A stretch of 64,000 nt of DNA from Piezodorus guildinii (taxonomy: Eukaryota > Arthropoda > Insecta > Hemiptera > Pentatomidae), in assembly GCA_023052935.1 (NCBI GenBank), contig CM041293.1, positions 176,443,600-176,507,599 on the forward strand. Direction: 5' to 3'. Below, in pieces: positions 52,917 through 62,865 of this stretch (the stretch's first letter is position 1; each line of letters opens with the position of its first letter). The notes below the pieces were generated by a model, which searched no databases, was not told the DNA's origin, and was given only the letters and a program-made list of their open reading frames with translations. Both the position numbers and the translations under genes were made by a program.

Positions 52917-53961
52917 TAATAATAATAATAAGGCTTAGCGAACCGAAGGTTCGATGCCGATACCACCAAATTCTGCCTACAAGACTCGTCCAATGTTCAC
53001 CAATCAATCCAAGCTCCCGAGATCAGCCTCAACGCAATCCTCCCATCTACGCCTCGGCCTACCTTTCGGACGCCTACCAGTCGGATCAGCGAATACCAAC
53101 TTTCTCGGAATCCGCTCGTCATCGAGCCCAACAACTTTACTTGCCCATTTGAGTCTCCGCGATGCAATCAGCTCAATTATATTCACAGGATACAAGTTCC
53201 GCAATTCCGCGTTGTGCAACCTTCTAAACTCCCCAGTGGCCTCATCTCTCTTCGGACCAAATATTTTACGCAGTACCTTATTTTCGAAGACCTTAAGCCG
53301 TTGTTCATCCTTCAAAGTAAGCGGCCACGTTTCACATCCATAAAGAACCGTTGGAAGAATAATAGTTTTATAAATTCTAATCTTTAAGTATTTAGATCGA
53401 AGCCGCGAGCTAAGTAACTTAGCAACTGAATAATAACACGCATTTCCCACCTTTAACCGGGACTTTATTCCTTCCTGGATTTCATTTTTTCTAGTTATAA
53501 TTGAACCTAAATACTTGAATTTCTCTACGTGTTCAAAAGTATGCCCTGATACATCAATATCAGTGTTTAATTCTGGTCCTATTTCTTTACCGGTTTTTAT
53601 TAACACACTTGTATTTAGTTGTATGGTTTCCGTGTCTTCACCTAGCAGTACCAGATCATCGGTATATCCCAAAACCGGAATCTTGTCACCCATATTTAAG
53701 CCTTTCTCGGTACACATCACCTTTTCTATGACATATTCTAAAGCTATATTAAATAACACAGGTGAAAGGGAGTCACCCTGTTTCAAACCCGATCGCACCT
53801 CAAATCTCTCGGAGTAATTATGACCGATTCTAACTTTATGGAATGTTTCCGCCAAACACATCTCTACTAGGTTTACTAACTTTCTAGGTATTCCCTGTTC
53901 AATCATGATGGTATATAGCTTCTGACGGTCTATTGAATCATAAGCCTTTTTAAAATCGATA
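52917..53961 (-). mobile_element. RTE-type LINE (family a), 12-bp TSD
   Basis: TAACTTTATATA at 52905-52916 and 53962-53973. 5'-truncated within RT motif A. The 3' end is immediately after the coding end plus (TAA)n, with the short hairpin CGAACCGAAGGTTCG, typical of RTE elements that have almost no 3' UTR. Confidence 0.93.
53004..53961 (-). pseudogene. RTE family a ORF2: RT palm to C-terminus
   Basis: Open frame of about 318 codons: DFKKAYDSIDRQKLYTIMIE (motif A Asp), EQGIPRKLVNLVEMCLAETF, RSGLKQGDSLSPVLFNIALE (motif B), then LGYTDDLVLLGEDTETIQLN, where the catalytic YADD is YTDD, FKYLGSIITRKNEIQEGIKS, LYGCETWPLTLKDEQRLKVF, EATGEFRRLHNAELRNLYPV and GRRPKGRPRRRWEDCVEADL. Single-base changes shift the last 30 residues. 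A piece around TKYMISSRNGVNLGD is deleted. The endonuclease domain is missing by 5' truncation. Confidence 0.92.
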
Positions 53962-53973
53962 TAACTTTATATA

Positions 53974-54030
53974 AACCTTGCTAACTTGATATAGGTAAGT
54001 AGAAGTCGTGTTTTGCGTGCACCAGATTGT
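53974..54030 (-). mobile_element. HINE-like 5' end fragment
   Basis: GGTAAGTAGAAGTCGTGTTT then TGCGTGCACCAGATTG, the inverse of the family 5' end. The RTE copy above is inserted in this older element. Confidence 0.65.
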
Positions 54031-54310
54031 TATTAATTAATTTAGGATGGTTTTTAAAAAAGAATATGTACTTATTAATTAGAGGAAGAGATTCTTTGTA
54101 AACGTGGAAGCCGTACAAGTTCTTGAAACCAAAGAGAAGAAAAACTTCTCAAGATTTTATTAAGTTAAAACGACTTTAGTATTGATAAAACCCATGACGT
54201 AAGCGATGACGTATTTCACCACCAATTAAGCGTTGAATATGTTTGCGTCATCATATTCCAATTGACTAATACGGGGAACACTTTTGACAACATTTTACAT
54301 ACAATTAATT

Positions 54311-55013
54311 TTTACTTTCACTTACTGTATATAGTAAGGGGAAAGTATTGCGATCGTGAAAATTTTCCAGTTTTCAACGGAAATACACATTTTATACAGT
54401 GTGTGTGTGTGTTTGTGTGTGGTAACTCCCGGGCGGAAACGGTAAGTCCTATGAAACTGAAATTTTATATTTAAGAGAAATCTACGCCCGAGACGCTACA
54501 AAACCTTTTTTTACCAAAATGGCTTACCAGAGAAGAACCACTTCATACAATGCATTTTGCACCCTTTTTCGATTTTCTCGAAAACGGTTCTGACAATTTT
54601 GATTAAACTCGCTATATCGATGTAAAATTTAATGTGCGTTAGTATCATGTTGGGTTTATTCAGATTAAAATGGTCTTACAGAGCTTAAAAGCTGATATTT
54701 TAAATTTTCTTTCTCTAAAGTACCTTTAATTTTGTAGATTATTGTTTCTACAATTTTTTTTTATTGTGAACATAGCAACAGTAATATAAACTTATAATAT
54801 ACCGTTGGAAAGTAAAAGATTTTTGAAAAAAAAAATATTATCTAAAACACAAGATCCTGTAAAAGTTAATAAAGAGTGATGAAAAGCCGATAAAACTAAT
54901 TGATTCTTTAATAATTTCACGTGTTTTTATCTTTAAGTGTATTTGAAAATCTTTCATTGATTTTAAAAACGGAGCTAAGTGAAAGTCGTGTGTTGCCCGC
55001 ACCAGATTTTTAC
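54311..55013 (-). mobile_element. HINE-like element, inverted, nearly complete
   Basis: TTTCACTTACTGTATATAGT, AAGGGGAAAGTATTGCGATC; (GT)n at 54400-54420; ends AAGTGAAAGTCGTGTGTTGC then CCGCACCAGATTTTT. Internally shortened around 54740. Confidence 0.86.
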
Positions 55014-55340
55014 GTAATCTAACGACTACACTACATACTGAAATAGACGTTCCATTTGTCATTGCAACTTCCACTGATCGTTACAATAAATTTCATGACA
55101 GACTGACCCTAAATTCAAACCGCTGACTCAAAACCTGTCAACTGCCACAAACCCATATAATCCGCCCAGAAGACTATCGAGGCGCTGGCCAAGAGACCTG
55201 AAATATTGAAAGTTATTAGTTTTTTTTTATCAATCTTACGCAGTTTGTTACATCATTTGTTAGCATATTGGCTTATTGTATTAGCAGATAGCAAATACAA
55301 TTGTAATGCCAAAACTTCTATGAATAAAATAAATAAATAA
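55014..55340 (+). mobile_element. Jockey-like LINE, diverged 3' end
   Basis: Broken frame: LHTEIDVPFVIATSTDRYNK, FHDRLTLNSN, RRLSRRWPRDLKY-like end near 55205, and an A/T-rich tail with AATAAAATAAATAAATAA. Related to, but distinct from, the two better preserved Jockey subfamilies. Confidence 0.68.
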
Positions 55341-55897
55341 TTTATTTGGTATCCTCTTCTTGTTAGTACAACAATTTAATTTGCTAGTAAATGTAAAGTT
55401 ATAAAACCTTTAATAAGCTGAATCTGAAATTTACTTAATTTAGGAGAATAATTTTTGTGTGTTCTGCACAAGATTGTCCCTTTGTAAATACTCATAAAAG
55501 ATGTAAGAGGCTAGGAACTTTTTGAAATTCAGTTCATGAGAGAAAAATACATCATGAAATATGCTAATTCATATTTACTCAGTCGGAAGGTACCCATCCT
55601 TTTATAAACTAGTGCAAATATTAAATTTAAAAAAAAGAGAATTCGGCTTTTTGGAAAGGAAGGAACTGTAAAAACAATACAGAGGGAAGGCGGAGGGCAG
55701 GCAGAGTTACTAATATTGACAGGGCAAATGAGTTTCTAGCCCCCTCCTTCTACCTCTCAGCCTCTCAAATACACTTTTCCAAATCTAATCTAAACTTTTT
55801 CCATCCCTCGGCGATATTTCCGTCCAGGCTCTGGGTGTCTGTAGTCCTTCTTCCCAAGGAAAATAGCAAAGTCTCAGGGAAAAATTAATTAAAAAAC
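55341..55897. other. No gene recognised
   Basis: 55600-55860 is purine-rich then C/T-rich, without repeats known from this window. Possibly single-copy; the target of the next RTE insertion. Confidence 0.35.
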
Positions 55898-55913
55898 ATA
55901 GATTCTAGGGTTT

Positions 55914-56846
55914 TACTCCGAGAGATTTGAGGTGCGATCGGGTTTGAAACAGGGTGACTCCCTTTCACCTGTGTTATTTAATATAGCTTTAGAATATGTC
56001 ATAGAAAAGGTGATGTGTACCGAGAAAGGCTTAAATATGGGTGACAAGATTCCGGTTTTGGGGTATGCCGATGATCTGGTACTGCTAGGTGAAGACACGG
56101 AAACCATACAACTAAATACAAGTGTGTTAATAAAAACCGGTAAAGAAATAGGACTCGAATTAAATACCGATAAGACGAAGTATATGATTAGTAGCAGAAA
56201 CGATGTCGATCTTGGTGATATTGATGTATCAGGTCATACTTTTGAACACGTAGAGAAATTCAAGTATTTAGGTTCAATTATAACTAGAAAAAATGAAATC
56301 CAGGAAGAAATAATGTCCCGGTTAAAGGTGGGAAATGCGTGTTATTATTCAGTTGCTAAGTTACTTAGTTCGCGGCTCCTATCTAAAAACTTAAAGATTA
56401 GAATTTATAAAACTATTATTCTTCCAACGGTTCTTTACGGATGTGAAACGTGGCCGCTTACTTTGAAGGATGAACAACGGCTTAAGGTTTTCGAAAATAA
56501 GGTATTGCGTAAAATATTTGGTCCGAAGAGAGATGAAGCCACTGGAGAGTTTAGAAGGCTGCACAACGCGGAATTGCGGAACTTGCATCCTGGGAATATA
56601 GTTGAGCTGATTGCATCGCGGAGACTCAAATGGGCGAGTAAAGTTGTTGGGCTCGATGACGAGCGGATTCCGAGAAAGTTGGTATTTGCTGATCCGACTG
56701 GTAGGCGTCCGAAAGTTAGGCCGAAGCGGAGATGGGAGGATTGCGTTAAGGCTGATCTCGGGAGCTTGGGTTTGAATGGTGAACATTGGACGAGTCTGTG
56801 TAGGCGGAATTTGGTGGTATCGGCATCAAACCTTCGGGTTCGCTAA
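55914..56846 (+). pseudogene. RTE family a ORF2, longest intact 3' reading frame
   Basis: Open for 310 codons from the 5' break to the natural stop: YSERFEVRSGLKQGDSLSPV, LGYADDLVLLGEDTETIQLN (catalytic YADD intact), TKYMISSRNDVDLGDIDVSG, FKYLGSIITRKNEIQEEIMS, LYGCETWPLTLKDEQRLKVF, RKIFGPKRDEATGEFRRLHN, GRRPKVRPKRRWEDCVKADL, TSLCRRNLVVSASNLRVR. No ATG-started protein is expected, since endonuclease and the first RT motifs are missing. The undamaged frame shows that the family was active recently. Confidence 0.93.
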
Positions 56847-56867
56847 GCCTATTATTAATATATTATT
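55914..56867 (+). mobile_element. RTE-type LINE (family a), 16-bp TSD
   Basis: ATAGATTCTAGGGTTT at 55898-55913 and 56868-56883. 5'-truncated copy ending GGTTCGCTAAGCC plus ATTATTAATATATTATT. Very clean insertion into otherwise unique DNA. Confidence 0.95.
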
Positions 56868-56883
56868 ATAGATTCTAGGGTTT

Positions 56884-57507
56884 ATACAAAAACCGACATT
56901 TTAGAAAACCGGTTCTGGAATAATAATTTTCCCAGAAAACCGGTTTCGAATTTTTATAAAAACAAAATGTTTACTCGAATATTCTGTAATTTGAACAAAA
57001 AATTTTTACAGAAAATTTAGAGTGATTAAAAGCATTTTTTGACTGAAATTATTTACTGTTCAATTTTATTAACAGTAAAAATATTTTATGCAATTTAGTA
57101 GAACAAAGAAATAATAGTTGACCAGGATTAAATAACTTTAAAAACAATTATTCGTTGTTTATGTATAATTGTCACTATAAGGATGTAAATATTTTAATAA
57201 TAGTGAAACGAGTTATTCAGCAAAGGATTCAAATAAATAAAAACAATATATTTTCATAATAACCATATTATTTTTTTTAAAAAACAATGTTATTAGATAC
57301 ATAATGGATACTTGTTAAAAACAATTAGAAAATATATGACTGTGTATTGTATAATGTAATTTATAATCAAAGCCGAAAGACAAGAGTTAATAAAGTTTAT
57401 GCATACATCTGTACTTATTAAAATCAATTTTAGTTTTAAAGACAATTATGCAAAGGACTTTTAAAAAAAATTTAAATATTCTATCAATTTAAATATTCTA
57501 TTAACGG
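56884..57507. other. No gene recognised
   Basis: A+T-rich with several AAAACCGG motifs (56890-56950), which occur again at 58245. No ORF of interest. Confidence 0.35.
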
Positions 57508-57808
57508 GGAGGAGCCCGTGGCTGAGTGGCTAGCACGCTAGTCTCTCATGCAAAAGGTTGTGAGTTCAAATCCTAGTCCTGGCGGGACTTTTATAAGGAT
57601 ATAATAATAAACGGGGATTCACTCACAGCCTCTCCCCTGGGTATCTGAGACCCGTCAGCCAAATGGTGGCCACCCACAAAATTAGGCCTAGGGACTGATG
57701 ACCCTACACTACAAAATGCATCACGAAACGTGAGTATAATCTCGCAGGAGATTAAACCACGAAGCGTAGGGCCTACACGGCCTGTCGCGCCACTGGAAGA
57801 AGAAGAAT
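57508..57808 (+). mobile_element. SINE family 1, copy 2, complete promoter
   Basis: A box GTGGCTGAGTGGCTAGCACG (57518-57537), B box AGTTCAAATCC (57563-57573), then a body matching 88-367: GGATTCACTCACAGCCTCTC, GAGACCCGTCAGCCAAA, GATGACCCTACACTA, GGGCCTACACGGCCTGTCGC, and a tail GGAAGAAGAAGAA. Polymerase III tRNA-type promoter; non-coding. The target duplication is unclear (ATTAA on both sides). Confidence 0.87.
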
Positions 57809-58224
57809 TAATTTTGTATTTAATGAAATATGATTTCAGAAAACAGAGTACGTCTATCCAATTGCTATTTAGCCGTGTTCTTACTTTATTCACGAAAATC
57901 CCGAAATAGAAAATACCCTCTCACTTGCAACCGAACTAGGCTTAATCGTTTTTAAAGCCTCATTTTAAATATTTATATTTTTATAATATTAAAATATGTT
58001 ACCTACTTACATTTTGTATAATATCATCTATATCAAATATCGATCAATGGAACTGAACACTGAATTTATGAACTGTACATGAAGAAGCCAAACGACAAAC
58101 TGATATAAAATCTAAATTAATTCATCCAATAGAAAAAACACACCGTTTCTTGAAATCATATCCGACTTCATCAATCTGGTACATTTGTCATTTTCAACTT
58201 TTTTTAAGTGTTATTCATACATTG
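57809..58224. other. No gene recognised
   Basis: A+T-rich, no matches to the other repeats. The minus ORF 57893-57591 merely reads across the SINE. Confidence 0.35.
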
Positions 58225-58330
58225 AAATATAGGTATTTTCTACTAAAAAACCGGTTTTCGTATTTCATATATTTAAAATAGTAGGTTTCTATTATCTTCC
58301 AAAAAAAAGTTTTTACAGAAAAACTTTAAC

Positions 58331-58368
58331 GAGTCAACGTTTAGGGGCCTTCCCCATCATCAGGACTC
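58331..58368 (-). ncRNA. Hammerhead ribozyme motif, inverted unit
   Basis: Minus strand: GAGUC, CUGAUGA, extra U, GGGG/CCCC stem II with short loop, then UAAA where GAAA is expected, CGUU, GACUC. Stem I GAGUC/GACUC is a perfect 5 bp. The G12 change probably lowers or removes activity. Confidence 0.68.
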
Positions 58369-58566
58369 AATTTTAATATATCTGTTAATTTGTCTACAAA
58401 ATTTCTTCTTATTTTCTTCATATGGTTGAAACCGTTGTCCATATTTAAATTAATAATAAAAACAGGTCTAAAGGAAGATTGCAATTGATATATTTAAAAT
58501 AGTAGGTTTCTATTATCTTCCAAAAAAAAAGTTTTTTGTGTACAAATTAACAGATATATTAAAATT

Positions 58567-58605
58567 GAGTTCTGATGATGGGGAAAGCCCCCGAAATGTT
58601 GACTC
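58567..58605 (+). ncRNA. Hammerhead ribozyme motif, direct unit 1
   Basis: GAGUU, CUGAUGA, U, GGGG...CCCC stem II, GAAA, UGUU, GACUC. Core intact, but the ACGU minimal stem III is AUGU and stem I has one U-G pair. Confidence 0.7.
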
Positions 58606-58727
58606 GTTGAAGTTTTTCTGTAAAAACTTTTTGGAAGATAATATAAACCTACTATTTAAATATATCAATTGCAATCTTCCCTTAGACCTGTTTTATTATG
58701 AATTTAAATATGGAGAAGCTACCTAGG

Positions 58728-59318
58728 GCTTCTACTTGACAAACGTTTAACATGGAATCCGCACACTAGACTGAAAGGACAAGAAACTGCTCGCCACTTT
58801 CGGTTACTTCCACACTTACTAGACAAACGCTCTAAACTTTCACTTAACTACAAAAGACTCATCTACATGACCATCATAAGACCTATCTGGACTTACGGAG
58901 TTGAGCTATGGGGCTCCACTAAACCATCAAATTCTTCCCGTATCCAATCCTTACAATCCAAAATCCTTCGAAAAATCCTAAACGCTCCTTATTTTGTCAC
59001 GAATAAGCTTATCCATAAACACCTTAATATTCCCTTTGTAGCTGATTTGTCCCGAACCAGGTATCAATCCTTCCATGACAAACTCCACTCCCACATTAAC
59101 CCACTAGTTTTAATCCTTGCTTCCTCTTCAATTCCCGACAATCCTCCGAGGGGTCTAAAAAGAAGATAGCCTCGAGACCTTCTTGTTTAGATTAATTACT
59201 AGAGTGCTGCCAATGGGCAGTTTCTCTTCAGGTTTTTCATGTACACTATCTTTAATCAGCATTTCTACTTGATGTATTCCTATACAGTTGTAAATTTCAA
59301 TAAAATATAATAAAAAAA
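58728..59318 (+). mobile_element. Jockey-like LINE with 12-bp TSD
   Basis: AAATATGGAGAA at 58716-58727 and 59319-59330. 5'-truncated. The C-terminal ORF from 58867 reads MTIIRPIWTYGVELWGSTKP to PPRGLKRR, then a stop in the last WPRDLL region (AGATAGCCTCGAGACC). The 3' tail is CAGTTGTAAATTTCAATAAA. Inserted inside the hammerhead repeat cluster. Confidence 0.93.
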
Positions 59319-59394
59319 AAATATGGAGAATGGCTTCAACCATATGAAGAAATTAAGAAGACATTTTGTGGAAAAATTAACAGATATTAAAATT

Positions 59395-59432
59395 GAGTCC
59401 TGATGATGGGAAGGCCCCCGAAACGTTGACTC
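59395..59432 (+). ncRNA. Hammerhead ribozyme motif, direct unit 2 (best)
   Basis: GAGUC, CUGAUGA, extra U, GGG/CCC stem II, GAAA, CGUU, GACUC. Stem I is a perfect 5 bp, all core bases and the GUU cleavage triplet are present, and stem III is the self-complementary ACGU. Best candidate for activity in the window. Confidence 0.8.
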
Positions 59433-59670
59433 GTTTAAGTTTTTCAGTAAAAACTGTTTTGGAAGATAATAGAAACCTACTATTTTAAATATATCAGTTG
59501 CAATCTTCCCTTAGACCTGTTTTTATTACTTATTTCATAATTTTCTACAAAAAAAACCGACAAACCCTAATAGATTCTACTCTCGAAAAACTACGGTTGC
59601 CTTATTTTTCGACAAGCACAACACGTGTGCAAAAAACATACCTATATATACATAGACAGATAGATAGATA

Positions 59671-59969
59671 TCCCATTAGTTGCAGACTTAGCCTGAATTA
59701 GATATACTTCCTTTCACTCCAAATTACCAGTCCACCCGAACCCACTTGTCCATAATATCTCATATCCTATTCCTGATCATCCTCCGAGGCGGCTGAACAG
59801 AAGATGGCCACGAGACCTACTTATCTGAATAATCTTTGAAGTGCTACCGGTGCTACTGGGTAGATTCTTTTTTACGCCTATCATGTCCATATTTTAATGT
59901 TCACATTTACATGATGTATTTTTTTGTTAGTATAGTTGTAAATATCACTATAATAAATAAAAAAAAAAG
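59671..59969 (+). mobile_element. Jockey-like LINE, short 3' copy
   Basis: PLVADLA-, RYTSFHSKLPVHPNPLVHNI-like coding with stops, RRLNRRWPRDLLI end near 59826, 3' UTR (GGTGCTACTGGGTAGATTCT) and tail CTATAATAAATAAAAAAAA. Confidence 0.82.
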
Positions 59970-60784
59970 GGGGGGCGCCTAAGACTAATTTCACCTTCGC
60001 CAGCCAGCTTAGTTTTCTAGGTATTTCTTTATTGTAATATTCTATGACAAGGTTAACTGTAATGTCCCTCAGTATTCTCAGGCATAGTTTAAATACATTT
60101 TATAAGTGTAAGTTAATTTTAAATAATAATGTGATTTATTGAAACTTGTTTACTTTAACATTCTCCTGCATGCCACTTACCTGGATCTTTAAACACGATA
60201 CCTTTGGAAAGGGAATCCAACGGTTTTATTAAATATAGTCTATATATGGGATAAAGACATCAAGTAAGCTAGTTTTTGAAGGTACCGCTGCCTTAGAAAA
60301 GCGGTCGGTCAAAAACATAGCATATAGCATAAATATAAATTATAATAGCATAAATATAATACAAAAATTGTGCCAAGAAACATTATTAAGGTAATTTTGA
60401 TTATGAATCCAAAATCCCCATCAATTAATATATTCTCAGACATTAATATAAAAGGCTGAAAAAAATATATAAACATAATCTCAATTATGAAGAAGCTGTA
60501 TTTTTGACAGGATGAGCTAGTCGGGAAATCTTCCGTCAATCGACCACCGTTTTTCTACAAGACTAAAACATTACTGTAGCTTAGTAGTGCCAAGACCAAA
60601 ACATACCTGGACGATACACCAGACTTGTTATTCCATTGCATCTGTTTACAATAATATTCCTCCACATTTTCAATATACTCACAAAAATCCTCCGAATTAT
60701 TCAAATTATTGCTACAATGTTAAAATATGGGCGAAATCCCTTAGTGAAGAAAAAATTGCTGAATTATTGAATTCAAATTACTTA
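59970..60784. other. No gene recognised
   Basis: A+T-rich. A plus ORF 60587-60841 (WTIHQTCYSIASVYNNIPPH, SLSEEKIAELLNSNYLPSF) has protein-like composition but no domain I recognise, and its end reads into Jockey sequence. It could be a remnant of a transposon exon. No promoter or partner gene seen. Confidence 0.35.
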
Positions 60785-61135
60785 CCGTCGTTTTCGACAA
60801 CTCCAACACTTACTGGACAAACGCTCAACTCTTCCACTTAATTACAAAAGACTTATTTAGATGACCATCATAAGACCGATATGGACTTACAGAGTAGAGC
60901 TATGGGGCTCTACTAAACCATCGAATTCTTCTCGTATCCAATCCTTACAATCCAAAATGGCCCCGAGACCTTCTAGTTTAAAATATTTTTAGAGTGCTGC
61001 CAATGGGTGGCATCTCTTCATATATTTCATGCCAGTTTACTATGTCCATCACATTTACATGCCCTATATAATAATACAGTTGTAAATATCAATGAATATG
61101 TTTAAATATCAATGAATATGTTTAAATAAAAAAAA
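60785..61135 (+). mobile_element. Jockey-like LINE with internal deletion
   Basis: RFRQLQHLLDKRSTLPLNYK-like start, MTIIRPIWTYRVELWGSTKP, then the sequence jumps from CTTACAATCCAAAATGG to CCCCGAGACCTTCTAGTTTA, deleting about 240 bp of coding. 3' UTR and a duplicated CAATGAATATGTTTAAAT tail. Confidence 0.82.
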
Positions 61136-61668
61136 ACAAAATTACTCACCGTTATAGACATGTCGTCAATGCCAGCCTGCGTCACTCATTCTGATATTTA
61201 TCCTGAATACAAGTATATGTAATCTTAATTGCTTTTTTGGTTTTATCAATCACTGTTTCTTACTGTGTACTGTAATTAATAAAAAACTTTTTAGGGAGTA
61301 AATAACTTAGTTTTAGTTCTTCAAAACGTTCTTCTGTTCTGTAATTCAATTATTTTTAGTGTGTAGAGGGCGTCGAAAGTGTGGTCAATTTATTAGTGTG
61401 GAAAAAAAACGTAGATCTCCATAAAAAAAAAAACATATCAATAGCATCTTTATTAAGAAACAGGAAGTATGCACTCGCTATTTCCTCTTTATATTAAACT
61501 CAATCTCGTTCACGAGCTTCCTGTTTCCACCAATTAGTACCATTTTATTATCAGTGGAACGAGGAAAACGTGCTTCTGAATTAAGGGAGTCGATATGAGG
61601 AAGAGGTTGCAATGTAAAAAACAGATATTTCCGGCTTCTCGTTTTATTGGACGCTAAAATTAAGAAAA
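61136..61668. other. No gene recognised
   Basis: Moderately A+T-rich, no repeats or domains recognised. Confidence 0.3.
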
Positions 61669-62590
61669 AAATCTGTTGCGGGCAACACACGACTTTCACT
61701 TACCTCGATTTTTAAAATCAATGAAAGAATTTTCAAATACAGTTAGAGATAAAAATACGTGAAACTATTAAGGAATTAATCAAATTGAATTTATATATAA
61801 ACATGTGTTTTATTAAAAAATCTATTATATTATTATCTAAAATAATCAGTTAGTTTTATCTTCTTCTCATCACTCTCTATTAACTTCTAAAAGCTTGTGT
61901 ATGAGATGATATTTTTTCTAAAATCTTTAGCTTTCCAACGGTATATCATACATGTATATTACTGCTCTTATGTTCAAAAACGAAAAATTTCATTAAAAAT
62001 ATATTTTTTCTGTTTTCTCCTTTAGTTGGGTATCGAATTTATTCAATTTATATATTTACCTGTTTTTCATCAGCGCTAACAAGATAATCTAGTTATTATT
62101 ATTGAATCTAAAAAATTAAAGGTACTTTAGAGGAAGAAAATTTAAAATATCGGCATTTAAGCCCTGTCAGACCATTTTTATCCAAATAAAACCTACATAA
62201 TATTAAAGCCCATTTAATTTTACATCGATATAGCGAGTTTAATCAAAATCGTCGGAACCGTTTTTGAGAAAATCGAAAAAAGGTGCAAAATGCATGGTAT
62301 AAATAAAGTGCCTCTTCTGGTAAGCTCATTTTGATGAAAAAAGTTTTGTCACGTCTCGGGCGTATAGTTGTCTTAAATATGAAATTTCAGTTTCATAGGA
62401 CTTACCGTTTCCGCCCGGGAGTTACCACAGACACACACACACACAGACACACACACACACAGACCTTTTTGCGGGACTTGGTTATTTGGACTCAGGGGAC
62501 CCTAAAACGTGTATTTCCGTTGAAAACTGGAATTCGAAAATTTTCACGATCGCAATACTTTCCTTACTATATATAGTAAGTGAAAGTAAA
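61669..62590 (+). mobile_element. HINE-like element, most complete copy
   Basis: About 920 bp. 5': ATCTGTTGCGGGCAACACAC with a perfect TGTTGC-GG-GCAACA hairpin, then ACTTTCACTTACC. Centre: GGTACTTTAGAGGAAGAAAA and ACATCGATATAGCGAG blocks. (CA)n at 62430-62460. 3': AATACTTTCCTTACTATATA and TAGTAAGTGAAAGTAAAA. The 12-bp ACTTTCACTTAC and GTAAGTGAAAGT are subterminal inverted repeats. No ORF above background. Needs enzymes supplied in trans. Confidence 0.92.
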
Positions 62591-62639
62591 AAAAAAAAAA
62601 TAAAAAAATAAAAAAACGTTTAAATGGGAATTTCTCTGA

Positions 62640-62795
62640 AAGGCTTGTACCTCTAAGATACGAGCTGTCATTTATGTGTCATGGAAGGAGGATACACAAA
62701 GGATACCTGCTTTGTGCTAATACAGCAACAAAATGTAGCATTAAGGTCGTTATGAATAAATTTATTTATAATCAAATAAGGAAAAAGCATCATTC
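62640..62795 (-). mobile_element. Jockey-like LINE, diverged fragment
   Basis: Plus-strand GTCATGGAAGGAGGATACAC, CAGCAACAAAATGTAGCATT, AAGGTCGTTATGAATAAATT parallels the minus-strand coding block YQSFHDKL...LARTR...LNIP...NKLIHKD. Both ends missing. Confidence 0.6.
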
Positions 62796-62865
62796 CCACT
62801 CACTATATTAGTACAGTTCTAAAGTTCAATTTTGAAAATTTACAAAGGGAGATGAGTGAATCCTT

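Larger units (their letters stand above)
58225..59545. mobile_element. Retrozyme-like hammerhead repeat cluster
   Basis: Three copies of one unit: inverted at 58245-58497, then two in direct order (58500-58727 and 59331-59545). Removing the Jockey insert 58728-59318 gives a spacing of about 226 bp between the two direct hammerheads. Each unit carries AAATTAACAGATAT-TTAAAA, the ribozyme, TAAAAACTTTTTGGAAGATA, CAATCTTCC-TTAGACCTGT and CTTCAACCATATGAAGAAA. ATTTTCTAC on both outer sides (58235, 59540) may be a target duplication. Short tandem hammerhead units with no ORF are the layout of animal retrozymes. Confidence 0.75.

Noticed and set aside
56391..56786. 131-codon minus ORF, and equivalents at 52954-53343, 30924-31118 and 63090-63428
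   Set aside because: All are antisense to the RTE family a coding region and recur only because that LINE recurs.
57508..57590. Genuine tRNA gene
   Set aside because: A and B boxes are present but the acceptor and anticodon arms do not pair and the sequence continues into a SINE body found elsewhere.
57668..57740. CUGAUGA...GAAACGU inside SINE family 1
   Set aside because: The two core strings occur 23 bases apart, but the sequence between cannot form stem II next to the core, the second SINE copy has GUGAUGA, and no stem I pairing exists. Treated as coincidence.
60587..60841. Novel host protein of 84 codons
   Set aside because: Its last third is Jockey sequence in a different frame, no splice or promoter context is visible, and no domain is recognised.
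62331..62576. ORF through the CA microsatellite (also 46541-46753, 46195-46377, 50146-50337, 21810-22022, 8514-8714)
   Set aside because: These read through HINE-like elements, have low-complexity or microsatellite-driven translations and are not conserved in frame among copies.
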